Assembly: GCA_943358395.1 (NCBI GenBank)
Contig: CALRGY010000013.1
Location: forward strand, 1 to 33,242
Direction: 5' to 3'
DNA length: 33,242 nt
Source: Candidatus Uhrbacteria bacterium
Lineage (GTDB): Bacteria; Patescibacteriota; Patescibacteriia; UBA9934
A program made the position numbers and the translations under genes. The notes below the pieces were generated by a model. The model made no database searches. It had not been told where the DNA came from and worked only from the letters and a program-made list of their open reading frames with translations. This document shows positions 16,695 to 23,869 of the stretch, piece by piece (positions within the stretch are counted from its first letter, which is position 1; every line of letters begins with the position of its first letter).

Positions 16695-16724
16695 AAAATA
16701 ACATGAATGCAGCGATACGTGCAA
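16695..16724 (-). promoter_or_regulatory. Promoter of the tRNA-Val/tRNA-Ala unit
   Basis: On the minus strand TTGCAC (16719-16724) and TATTTT (16695-16700) are 18 bases apart, with TG one base before the -10. Start predicted near 16688, 8 bases before the tRNA. Confidence 0.55.
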
Positions 16725-16726
16725 AC

Positions 16727-16735
16727 TGGTATACG
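16727..16735 (+). promoter_or_regulatory. Extended -10 before the homing endonuclease gene
   Basis: TGG-TATACG lies 11 bases before the ATG at 16747, so a transcript would carry only about five untranslated bases. It overlaps the spacing of the divergent tRNA promoter; no -35 is seen. Confidence 0.4.
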
Positions 16736-16746
16736 CTTCCCCCCTG

Positions 16747-17421
16747 ATGTATCCTCGAATAATGAGTAAACCGAAGGGAAGAATTCGGATTGAGTGGTCA
16801 GAGAAGTTCGCGTATGCGATTGGTCTCATTGTTACCGATGGGAATCTTTCTCCCGACGGACGTCACATTAGTTTTTCTTCAAAAGATAAAGAATTGATCT
16901 ATCATTTTCTTCTTGCTCTTGAAATTCCAGATCAACGCATCAGAAAAAAGACGAGTGGATACACGGGAAAGACCGACGCATTTGTTATCCAATTCAGTGA
17001 CGTGCTTTTCTATCGGTTTCTCCTTGAGATCGGACTCATGCCAAATAAATCCAAGGTCATGAAGAGGATCATCGTCCCCGATGAATGCTTTTCACATTTT
17101 ATTCGTGGTCTATTTGACGGCGATGGAACTTCATTTTCCTATTGGGATCCTCGCTGGAAATCAAGTTTTATGTTCTATACCGCTTTTGCGTCCGCCAGTC
17201 ATGAGTTTCTTTATTGGCTACGTAACGAAATCTCTTTTCGATATGGGATAATTGGACATATTTCAACATCGCAGGGCGAACACACACGACAGTTACGATT
17301 TGCCAAAAAGTCATCTATCGCCCTTCAAGACGTTATGTATAAAAATGCCAATAATTTTTACCTGAAACGAAAATACTTGAAAATAACCTCGGCTATGTCT
17401 ATAATTCCACCGTTACAGTGA
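16747..17421 (+). CDS. Freestanding LAGLIDADG homing endonuclease
   Basis: 224 residues with two LAGLIDADG motifs: YAIGLIVTDGN (residues 23-33) and FIRGLFDGDG (118-127). Each supplies a helix of the dimer interface and an acidic metal ligand (D31 and D126 or nearby). Such enzymes cut a long DNA site and spread themselves by recombination, usually from within an intron or intein. Here the gene stands alone, between divergent tRNA-Val and the co-directional tRNA-Leu, and its stop at 17421 is only 5 bases before tRNA-Leu. No intron splice features are visible in that tRNA. ATG 16762 is an alternative start. Its target is unknown; a role as a WhiA-like regulator is possible but no HTH region was seen. 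Confidence 0.85.
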   Translation: MYPRIMSKPKGRIRIEWSEKFAYAIGLIVTDGNLSPDGRHISFSSKDKELIYHFLLALEIPDQRIRKKTSGYTGKTDAFVIQFSDVLFYRFLLEIGLMPNKSKVMKRIIVPDECFSHFIRGLFDGDGTSFSYWDPRWKSSFMFYTAFASASHEFLYWLRNEISFRYGIIGHISTSQGEHTRQLRFAKKSSIALQDVMYKNANNFYLKRKYLKITSAMSIIPPLQ

Positions 17422-17426
17422 AATGT

Positions 17427-17512
17427 GCGCGGATGGCGAAACGGTAGACGCGCCACTTTGAGGGGGTGGTAGCCGAAAGGCTGTGGAGGTTCGATTCCTC
17501 TTCCGCGCACCA
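17427..17512 (+). tRNA. tRNA-Leu (anticodon GAG)
   Basis: 86 bases with CCA encoded. Acceptor GCGCGGA pairs with TCCGCGC. The anticodon loop TTGAGGG gives GAG, reading CUC and CUU. The long variable arm (TAGCCGAAAGGCTGT) identifies a class II tRNA. It lies 5 bases after the homing endonuclease gene and before a terminator. Confidence 0.95.
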
Positions 17513-17518
17513 TGATTG

Positions 17519-17543
17519 AGAAGTCCGAAAGGGCTTCTTTTTC
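17519..17543 (+). terminator. Terminator after tRNA-Leu(GAG)
   Basis: GAAGTCC and GGGCTTC pair across a GAAA tetraloop (one G-T), followed by TTTTT. Confidence 0.8.
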
Positions 17544-17575
17544 GTTTCCTTCTTTTTTGATACCCTTAGGGCACT

Positions 17576-18262
17576 ATGGCAAATATGAAATTTGGGCTTT
17601 TTGGGAGAATTTTGACGATACTCGCGGTGATTGTGGCTATTATTGCGGGCATGGCATGGGTTGGCAGCATGCAAGACCGTGCCAATACCCCACAAATGCT
17701 CAAGGCCCCAATCAGTGAAAGCGACTGGTTTGAGGGCGGAAAAGATGCGCTGGTTACTCTTGTAGAATACAGCGACTTTCAATGCCCCACGTGCGCATTC
17801 TATTTTTCCATGACTCGCTCGCTGCTTGAAACATACGGCACCAGTCTCAAAGTCGTCTATCGCCACTACCCCATTACCCAATTACATGCCAACGCCCAAC
17901 TTGCAGCACAAGCAGCAGAAGCCGCGGGAATGCAAGGCAAATTCTTCGTTATGCACGACCTCCTTTTTGGGAATCAACAATCATGGGAAGGCGAAGCAGA
18001 CCCAACAAACACGTTCATTGGCTACGCAACATCTATGGGCTTAAACATTGAGCAATTTACTACCGACCTCACCAGCAAGACCGTCATGAACGCTATCGCT
18101 GATGACGTAAAAAGCGGCAACGCGTCTGGTGTGGGTGGCACACCAACATTCTTCTTGAACGGCGAGCAAATTGTGCAGAATCCACGAACCGTAGAAGCAT
18201 TCAAAGCACTGATTGATGCAGCCCTTCCGCCAACGAACACCGAAGGCACACCAACGCCATAA
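17576..18262 (+). CDS. DsbA-like thioredoxin-fold disulfide oxidoreductase, membrane-anchored
   Basis: 228 residues. One N-terminal hydrophobic segment (ILTILAVIVAIIAGMAWVG) anchors an extracytoplasmic thioredoxin domain of the DsbA/Thioredoxin_4 kind. CPTC (residues 70-73) within YSDFQCPTCAFYF is the redox-active pair, and GVGGTPTFFLNG near the C-terminus holds the cis-proline. It should oxidise cysteines in exported proteins, such as the Cys-rich surface protein at the left edge. It is followed after 3 bases by a VKOR homologue, its likely re-oxidant. The ATG is preceded by TTAGGGCACT, where AGGG could serve as a weak ribosome site, one of few in the window. Confidence 0.9.
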   Translation: MANMKFGLFGRILTILAVIVAIIAGMAWVGSMQDRANTPQMLKAPISESDWFEGGKDALVTLVEYSDFQCPTCAFYFSMTRSLLETYGTSLKVVYRHYPITQLHANAQLAAQAAEAAGMQGKFFVMHDLLFGNQQSWEGEADPTNTFIGYATSMGLNIEQFTTDLTSKTVMNAIADDVKSGNASGVGGTPTFFLNGEQIVQNPRTVEAFKALIDAALPPTNTEGTPTP

Positions 18263-18265
18263 GCT

Positions 18266-18727
18266 ATGCTCGCTTCCCGCTGGTACCCGTTCACCATTCT
18301 TGGCGTAAGCATTCTTGGGTTCTTCGACTCCGTATACCTCACCATTCAGCATTACACCCAGTTCGCTCTTCCCTGCACCATCACCCACGGCTGCGACATT
18401 GTAACGAAAAGTGAATACTCTTCGATCATGGGCGTTCCCGTCGCCCTTCTTGGCGCGATCTACTACCTCACCATTTTCCTTGCCGCATATATCATTATCG
18501 AAACAAAAAAAACGGAATATCTCCGTTTCATCGCCATAGCCACACCGCTCGGTTTTCTCTTCTCCGCCTGGTTCGTCTATCTTCAACTTTTCGTCCTCCA
18601 CGCCATCTGCCAATACTGCATGCTCTCCGCCATCACCTCAACAACGATGTTCGTGGTTTCGATGGTGTATGTGTGGAAGGAGCACCTGAAACACGTCGAC
18701 TCAAAAGGTACTACAAAAATCGACTGA
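18266..18727 (+). CDS. Vitamin K epoxide reductase (VKOR) family protein
   Basis: 153 residues with four hydrophobic segments. The motif pair CTITHGCDIVTKSEYSS (Cys 37 and 43) and CQYC (115-118) are the loop and active-site cysteines of bacterial VKOR, and the following GVPVALLGA is characteristic. It re-oxidises DsbA-like partners by passing electrons to a membrane quinone. The gene is 3 bases after the DsbA-like gene, so the two form an oxidative-folding operon. Its last 17 bases overlap the RIO kinase gene, which is on the other strand. The partner quinone is not known for this organism. Confidence 0.9.
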   Translation: MLASRWYPFTILGVSILGFFDSVYLTIQHYTQFALPCTITHGCDIVTKSEYSSIMGVPVALLGAIYYLTIFLAAYIIIETKKTEYLRFIAIATPLGFLFSAWFVYLQLFVLHAICQYCMLSAITSTTMFVVSMVYVWKEHLKHVDSKGTTKID

Positions 18728-19400
18728 GAACTTCTTCAAAATCAACCGTGATGAATTTTCTAAAATACTTCACAATATTTTTAAGATCACGTTCAAGAAA
18801 TACTCTCGCATCAGGATGAGTTCGTACATCTATCGCCTGTGGAAAGTCGATAATATATGGCTGCGATTTCCACCAGAGAATATTGTATGGAGACAAATCT
18901 CCGTGAACAATGCCAAGATCCCAAAAGATTTTTGTACTTTTCAAAACGGATTGAAACGCCAAAACCGCTTCCTCTCCGCTCAACACCGTGTCAATGAGTC
19001 GGTTTGCGATGACCTCATCGTCACCCAAGAGCTCCAAAAAGAGTGCATTTTCAATGTGAAGGATTGGCTCCGGAATAACCGCGCCCGCTTTGTGCAATTT
19101 CTGTAACATAAAAAACTCGCGCGTAATCCAGCTGTCCTGTTTAAGCCTTCTTCCAAAGGTATTTCCCTTCCCAACTGCCCGTTCTTCAGAGGCTCGTTTG
19201 TAAAATTTTCCGGCAAGGTATGGGTTAGAATTCTGAAAGGCTCTCTCCTCGGGATTTGTATATATTTTTACTGCAACCAAACGCCCATCGAGCAATGCAG
19301 AAAACACCGAAGCTTCTTTTCCTGATTTTATCGACGAAAGAATCTCTACGGTATGACCGAGTTTCTTTGCACAATCCAAAATTATTTGAAATTCTTCCAT
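18711..19400 (-). CDS. RIO-type serine/threonine protein kinase
   Basis: 229 residues. IKSGKEASVF (24-33) is the RIO nucleotide-binding loop, VAVKIY holds the catalytic Lys 45, HGDLSPYNIL (166-175) contains the catalytic Asp 168 and Asn 173, and IIDFPQA (183-189) holds the metal-binding Asp 185, with DFPQ in place of DFG, as in RIO1. In archaea and eukaryotes RIO kinases act in small-subunit ribosome maturation; bacterial members are little studied. It is the last gene of the run from valS, 10 bases after the DAGK-like gene, which would fit a translation-linked job. It overlaps the convergent VKOR gene by 17 bases. Confidence 0.85.
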   Translation of the reverse strand: MEEFQIILDCAKKLGHTVEILSSIKSGKEASVFSALLDGRLVAVKIYTNPEERAFQNSNPYLAGKFYKRASEERAVGKGNTFGRRLKQDSWITREFFMLQKLHKAGAVIPEPILHIENALFLELLGDDEVIANRLIDTVLSGEEAVLAFQSVLKSTKIFWDLGIVHGDLSPYNILWWKSQPYIIDFPQAIDVRTHPDARVFLERDLKNIVKYFRKFITVDFEEVLSRFL

Positions 19401-19410
19401 GACCGCATGT

Positions 19411-20145
19411 TTAAAATTTCCTTCCCTTTCCCGTCACCAATCGGAGCGCCTTCGGAATCACGCGGAACACGAAGTCTTTTCCTTGGAGTGCGTCGCCGTC
19501 CACGCTTGCAGTGATGCTTTTTTCGTAGGCAATGGTCATGGTTTCGAAGGGAATGATGCCGATGTCTGTTTTGTTTTTAAACAGGGAGAACTTTGGTAAT
19601 CGGATGATGAGTGACAGCAAGCCATCGACGGGGTTTTGCACGCCCACATCATCGGGAACGGCGAAATTCCGTACTTCCACGCTGGCTTTCCGGAGCGGAG
19701 TGATGACGTATTGCTTTCCGTGATGAACCGTGAAATGTGCGCCCTCCATACGAACCGACTGCAAAAATCGCTTGCCATTCACGTCGCCAGCATCTAATTC
19801 CTCCACAATACGAGCACTCAACACGTCACACGCCGCAACGCCCACCGGCATACCAAGCAAGCCTGCCATATCGCCTTGTGCGCCAACGGGAAGAAATGCC
19901 ACCACGGTTTTTTTATCGTCTACCGCATCAATCACCCGTCGCAATGTGGTGTCGTTCCCCACGGCAACGATGGTGGTTACTCCGTTGCGAATTTCATCAC
20001 GAATGAGCGCGATGGGTTCGCGAAACAGGGCGAGACGTGCAATTTTGCCCGCAATGCCAAGGTCAGTGAGCCGCGTTTCAATCTGCGCAAGCTCGCGTTC
20101 AAAACGCCGGTCTTGCAACGCTTCATCGTACACGTAGCAATACAC
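19411..20145 (-). CDS. Diacylglycerol kinase catalytic-domain-like protein, degenerate active site
   Basis: 244 residues with the layout of the diacylglycerol kinase/lipid kinase catalytic fold: TTIVAVGNDTTLRRVIDAV corresponds to the GGDGT nucleotide motif, VAFLPVGAQGDMAGLLGMP to PLGTGNDFA, and ASVDGD...FRVIPKALRLV to the C-terminal DGE strand. GGDGT is replaced by VGNDT, so activity is uncertain. It starts at GTG 20145, 2 bases after the bactofilin stop, and is probably coupled to it. Lipid kinase or an inactive regulator are both possible. Confidence 0.6.
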   Translation of the reverse strand: MYCYVYDEALQDRRFERELAQIETRLTDLGIAGKIARLALFREPIALIRDEIRNGVTTIVAVGNDTTLRRVIDAVDDKKTVVAFLPVGAQGDMAGLLGMPVGVAACDVLSARIVEELDAGDVNGKRFLQSVRMEGAHFTVHHGKQYVITPLRKASVEVRNFAVPDDVGVQNPVDGLLSLIIRLPKFSLFKNKTDIGIIPFETMTIAYEKSITASVDGDALQGKDFVFRVIPKALRLVTGKGRKF

Positions 20146-20147
20146 AC

Positions 20148-20531
20148 TTAGGATTCATTTACCGCTTCTGCTGCGCGCTTTTTCCCACCCTTTGCTGTTT
20201 CGACTCCCCCCATGTTTATGGTGCCATTTACGCGTGCACCAGGACCGATTGCGAGCACTTCCGTTACCACATCACCCGTCATTTTTGACGACGGGAACAG
20301 CTCCAACTTGCCGTGCACCGTAATATTCCCACGAATTTCACCGCTCACCACCGCATTCGTTGCCTCGATATTCGCTTCTACCAATGCCTGATCCCCAATC
20401 CGCAAGTCGCCTTTGGTCTTCACCGTGCCATGCACTTCACCTTCGATGACAATATCACCTTCTGCAAGAAGATCGCCCTCAAGCCGTACTCCAAACGCGA
20501 TGATTGTTTCAGGACCAGTTCCTTTTGCCAT
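20148..20531 (-). CDS. Bactofilin family cytoskeletal protein
   Basis: 127 residues. The central region is a repeating right-handed beta-helix pattern: GVRLEGDLLAEGDIVIEGEV, LRIGDQALVEANIEA, VVSGEIRGNITVHGKLEL and AIGPGARVNGTINMGG. This is the DUF583/bactofilin fold, which polymerises without nucleotide. Bactofilins organise cell shape, polar localisation or wall enzymes. The tail is rich in Lys and Ala. It lies between argS and the DAGK-like gene in a long operon, 40 bases after argS. A local cytoskeletal role at the membrane is plausible but unproved. Confidence 0.92.
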   Translation of the reverse strand: MAKGTGPETIIAFGVRLEGDLLAEGDIVIEGEVHGTVKTKGDLRIGDQALVEANIEATNAVVSGEIRGNITVHGKLELFPSSKMTGDVVTEVLAIGPGARVNGTINMGGVETAKGGKKRAAEAVNES

Positions 20532-20571
20532 AGTAAGAGAAATTAATATCGAGATGAGAACGTTCCACCGA

Positions 20572-22278
20572 TCACATTGCCTTCACTACCGAAATTCCCA
20601 GAAGATCCATCGCGTTTGTGAGGGTTGAGCTGACGACATCCGCGAGCCCGAGTCTTGCAGCCGTCAACGATGGCTGTTCTTCGTCGATCATATGCACCTC
20701 GGCATAATATCGTGAGAACATCTGCGCGAGCTCAAAGGCGTACAAACACACCAACGACGGACGCATCTCTGCTCCAGCCTGCGCAACAATACCGGGATAC
20801 TCCGATACTTTCCGGAGCAACTGTACCTCTTGCGGATCCGTCAACGCCGATGCTAACGGGAATGACGCGATTTTTGTCTTTCCGTGCACGCTATTGATGC
20901 GAGCAATCGTATACAGAATATACGGCCCCGTAAACCCATCCGTCGCCATAGCTTCCTCCATGTCGAACACAAGAATCTTTCCAGGGTCTTGCCGTAACAT
21001 CATGAACTTCATTGCCGCAAGCGCAATCGTAAGCGCATTCGCATTCACCACTTTCTCCTTCCATTCTGGGTGACGAAGCTTCGTTGAATCAACAAGCGCG
21101 GTGAACATCGCATCACGAAGCTCGTCGTACCGCACAATATTGCCCTTTCGCGACGACATTGCACCATCTGGAAGCGTCACCATTTCGTACCCAACGTGCA
21201 CAAGCTCCTTATGAAAATCAAGGCGCTTCAATGCCGAAAAGAGTTGCTTCATGTACAGCGACTGCCGCACATCGATGACGAAAATCTGCCTGTCCGGAGC
21301 GTAATCACGATCTTTCTGTAATGCGAGCGCAAGGTCTTTTGTGGCGTACAACGATGATCCATCCGTTTTCAGGATAAGAAATGCGCCAAGATTCTCATCG
21401 GCAAGATCAACAATCGTTGCGCCCTCACTCTTTTTCGCGATGCCGTCGGTGAGCATTTTACGCACAAGCTCTTTCCCCGGCTTTTCAACTTCGCTCTCGA
21501 AATACCACACCTTTGGCTTTACACCGAGTTCAGCAAACACTTTCCGGAATTCGTCGAGGCTCCATTCCCGTGTTTCTTTCCATAACCCAAGCCATGGCTG
21601 CTCCTCCGCCTCAAGCTTTCGTTGAATATCCGAAATTTCTTCCTTCGCCTCAGGGTGGTCGTCGATGTACTGCGTTGCCTTCGTATAGGCATCGCCAAGA
21701 ACTTTCGCACGATCTTCCTTTGCAATAGTCTCATCGCCGTAAAACTTCTTAAATCCCCAAATTGCCTTTGCAACGTGCGCGCCAATATCTCCAATGTATG
21801 CCGCGGCAACGGTGTCGTATCCATTTGCTGTAACAAGATTGACGATGGATTGCCCGTAAATGGCATTACGAAGATGGCCAACGTGGAATTCTTTATGTGT
21901 GTTTGGCTGCGCATATTCCACAAGCACACGTTTCCCCTTCCCCGTTGTTCCTCGACCGTAGCGCTTCTTCGATTTTAGTACATCGTCAAGAACATGAGTG
22001 CCGAACGCCTCATCATCGAATGTGAAATTCACATATGGGCCAGCCGATGAAATCTTTTTGATCATTGTCGACGGCCCGATTTTTGCCGCCAGCTCTGTCG
22101 CAATTTCCGCTGGGTTACGCCCCATGCCTTTCGCGAGCATAAAGCACGCAAACGATAAATCGCCAAGCTCTGGCTTTGGCGGAGCAACAATCATGTCTGC
22201 CTCCAGGGTAAAGGTTTTCCCTAACGCTTTCTTAAGCGCAACAAACGCTTCTTTTTTTGCAATACTTCGTGCGGTCAT
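20572..22278 (-). CDS. argS: Arginyl-tRNA synthetase
   Basis: 568 residues. A class I synthetase: HVGHLRNAIYG is the HIGH motif, and MSSRKGNIVRYDEL takes the place of KMSKS, as in many ArgRS. The N-terminal additional domain (LGDLSFACFMLAKGMGRNPAEIA) and C-terminal anticodon-binding helices (ALTIALAAMKFMMLRQDPGK, LVCLYAFELAQMFSRYY) are both present. It charges tRNA-Arg in the cytoplasm. It starts 1 base after the tyrS stop. No insertion element was seen in this gene. Confidence 0.97.
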   Translation of the reverse strand: MTARSIAKKEAFVALKKALGKTFTLEADMIVAPPKPELGDLSFACFMLAKGMGRNPAEIATELAAKIGPSTMIKKISSAGPYVNFTFDDEAFGTHVLDDVLKSKKRYGRGTTGKGKRVLVEYAQPNTHKEFHVGHLRNAIYGQSIVNLVTANGYDTVAAAYIGDIGAHVAKAIWGFKKFYGDETIAKEDRAKVLGDAYTKATQYIDDHPEAKEEISDIQRKLEAEEQPWLGLWKETREWSLDEFRKVFAELGVKPKVWYFESEVEKPGKELVRKMLTDGIAKKSEGATIVDLADENLGAFLILKTDGSSLYATKDLALALQKDRDYAPDRQIFVIDVRQSLYMKQLFSALKRLDFHKELVHVGYEMVTLPDGAMSSRKGNIVRYDELRDAMFTALVDSTKLRHPEWKEKVVNANALTIALAAMKFMMLRQDPGKILVFDMEEAMATDGFTGPYILYTIARINSVHGKTKIASFPLASALTDPQEVQLLRKVSEYPGIVAQAGAEMRPSLVCLYAFELAQMFSRYYAEVHMIDEEQPSLTAARLGLADVVSSTLTNAMDLLGISVVKAM

Positions 22279-22279
22279 A

Positions 22280-23485
22280 TTATGGAAGAAGCTTTACAAA
22301 GAATCGCTTGCCCTTTTGAAGAATCGCCTCATCAGTGCGTGGAGACACCTGCATCATTACATCGCTCACGATTTCAGATCCGATCTTGACTCCGCCCTGT
22401 TCGATGAGACGTTTTGCCTCACCTTTCGACGGCGCAAACCCCGCCTCAACAAGCACGTCAACGATCGTGAGCGTTCGACCGCCCAGTGCCAGCTCCGCAA
22501 TCTCGTCCGGCATTTCTTTTCTGCTGAACACCTGGAGAAAATGCTCCTTCGCCTCTCCCGCCTTTTGTGCATCGTGGCACATTGTTACCACCGTTTCTGC
22601 TAAACGCATTTTTACGTCACGAGGATTCGTGCCACCGGAAAGCGATGATTCGATTCCTGCGATTTCATCATCGGAAACGTCGGTTGCAAGGCGGAAGTAC
22701 GGAAGAATCATGCCGTCATCCATCGCCATCAGCTTGCCGAACATTTCTTCTGGCGCATCGGTCAGCGCCACCACTCCCCCTTCGCTCTTACTCATCTTCT
22801 TTCCCTCGCTATTCGTTAACAGCGAAATCGCAAGCACAAACTTCTCTTTCTGTTTCATTTCGCGCAATAGCGTCCGACCAGCCAACATGTTAAACGTCTG
22901 ATCGTTCCCGCCAACCTCCAGATCCACATCCATCGCCACCGAATCGTAGCCCTGCATTAATGGATAGAAAAATTCGTGGAGATGAATCGGTTTCCCTTCG
23001 GTAAGGCGCTTCTCGAACATATCCCGCTCCATCATCTGTTGCACCGTAAAATGGCTTGCAAGATCGACGACATCGGCAAAATTCATTGCACCAAGCCATT
23101 CATCGTTAAATTTCAGCTGCGCAGGATTCTCCCCATCGAACCGCAAAAACTTCGACGCTTGCTGCTTATAGCTCTCTGCATTCGCGAGCACATCATCCTT
23201 TGTAAGCTGTTTTCGGGTTGCCAATTTATCTGTTGGGTCACCGATCATTGCGGTAAAGGAACCGATGAGCATGATGACTTCGTGCCCCAGTTCTTGAAAT
23301 TCTCGCAACTTCCGAAGCTGCATTGCATGACCAATGTGCATAAACGGCGCCGTTGGATCAATACCGTTATACAACCGCAATCGCTTCCCACTCATCAAAA
23401 CCTCCCGCAATTTCTCCGCAGTTGGGTACACCATTGCCACACCCCTCGTAAGCAACCGATCAATTTTTTGTTCGTCAATATCCAT
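22280..23485 (-). CDS. tyrS: Tyrosyl-tRNA synthetase
   Basis: 401 residues. A class I synthetase with HIGHAMQLRKL as the HIGH motif and GKKMSKSEGGV as the KMSKS loop. The tyrosine pocket segment VGGNDQTFNMLAGR is intact. A C-terminal S4 RNA-binding domain (EAKRLIEQGGVKIG) binds the tRNA. It is 3 bases after the VOC protein gene and 1 base before argS. The length and domains are typical of the TyrS type with an S4 tail. Confidence 0.96.
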   Translation of the reverse strand: MDIDEQKIDRLLTRGVAMVYPTAEKLREVLMSGKRLRLYNGIDPTAPFMHIGHAMQLRKLREFQELGHEVIMLIGSFTAMIGDPTDKLATRKQLTKDDVLANAESYKQQASKFLRFDGENPAQLKFNDEWLGAMNFADVVDLASHFTVQQMMERDMFEKRLTEGKPIHLHEFFYPLMQGYDSVAMDVDLEVGGNDQTFNMLAGRTLLREMKQKEKFVLAISLLTNSEGKKMSKSEGGVVALTDAPEEMFGKLMAMDDGMILPYFRLATDVSDDEIAGIESSLSGGTNPRDVKMRLAETVVTMCHDAQKAGEAKEHFLQVFSRKEMPDEIAELALGGRTLTIVDVLVEAGFAPSKGEAKRLIEQGGVKIGSEIVSDVMMQVSPRTDEAILQKGKRFFVKLLP

Positions 23486-23488
23486 ACA

Positions 23489-23860
23489 TTATTCGTGATC
23501 TTCATCGAGAATAAATTCGTTCCCGTCAGCGTCAGCAATCACCGCATTCCATCCGCCCCATAGTTGTTCAACCGGTTCAACGATGATTTGTACCCCCTTT
23601 AATCGCAGCTCCTCGATCACGGATCGAATATCATCGACGGCGAGGACAATACCTGTTGCTCCACCGATACGCACTTGATCGAATCCTTTTGCACGTTCGG
23701 GATTCTTTTCCTCTACATACAATGTTCCGCCGTCGATGTGATACTCCGTAAAATGCGGATTCTCTTCAACAAGGCTCAGTCCAAGAATATCCCGATAGAA
23801 CATTTTCGATGCCTCTACGTTTGAGACAAATATGAGATGAGCACCAAGAGAAACCTTCAT
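23489..23860 (-). CDS. Glyoxalase/VOC superfamily protein
   Basis: 123 residues with the paired beta-alpha-beta-beta-beta units of the vicinal-oxygen-chelate fold. HLIFVSNVEASKMFYRDILGL is the typical first strand and helix, and GIVLAVDDIRSVIEELRLKG the second repeat's first strand and helix; ADADGNEFIL ends the fold. A glyoxalase, bleomycin-resistance or related enzyme is possible; metal ligands cannot be assigned with certainty. It is placed between valS and tyrS, 9 and 3 bases apart, which is unexpected for a VOC protein and suggests only cotranscription. Confidence 0.85.
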   Translation of the reverse strand: MKVSLGAHLIFVSNVEASKMFYRDILGLSLVEENPHFTEYHIDGGTLYVEEKNPERAKGFDQVRIGGATGIVLAVDDIRSVIEELRLKGVQIIVEPVEQLWGGWNAVIADADGNEFILDEDHE

Positions 23861-23869
23861 ATATCGGCA

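Noticed and set aside
16381-16704. A 107-codon frame on the minus strand across the tRNA region
   Set aside because: It runs through tRNA-Val, tRNA-Ala and the palindromes, and part of its peptide is tRNA sequence.
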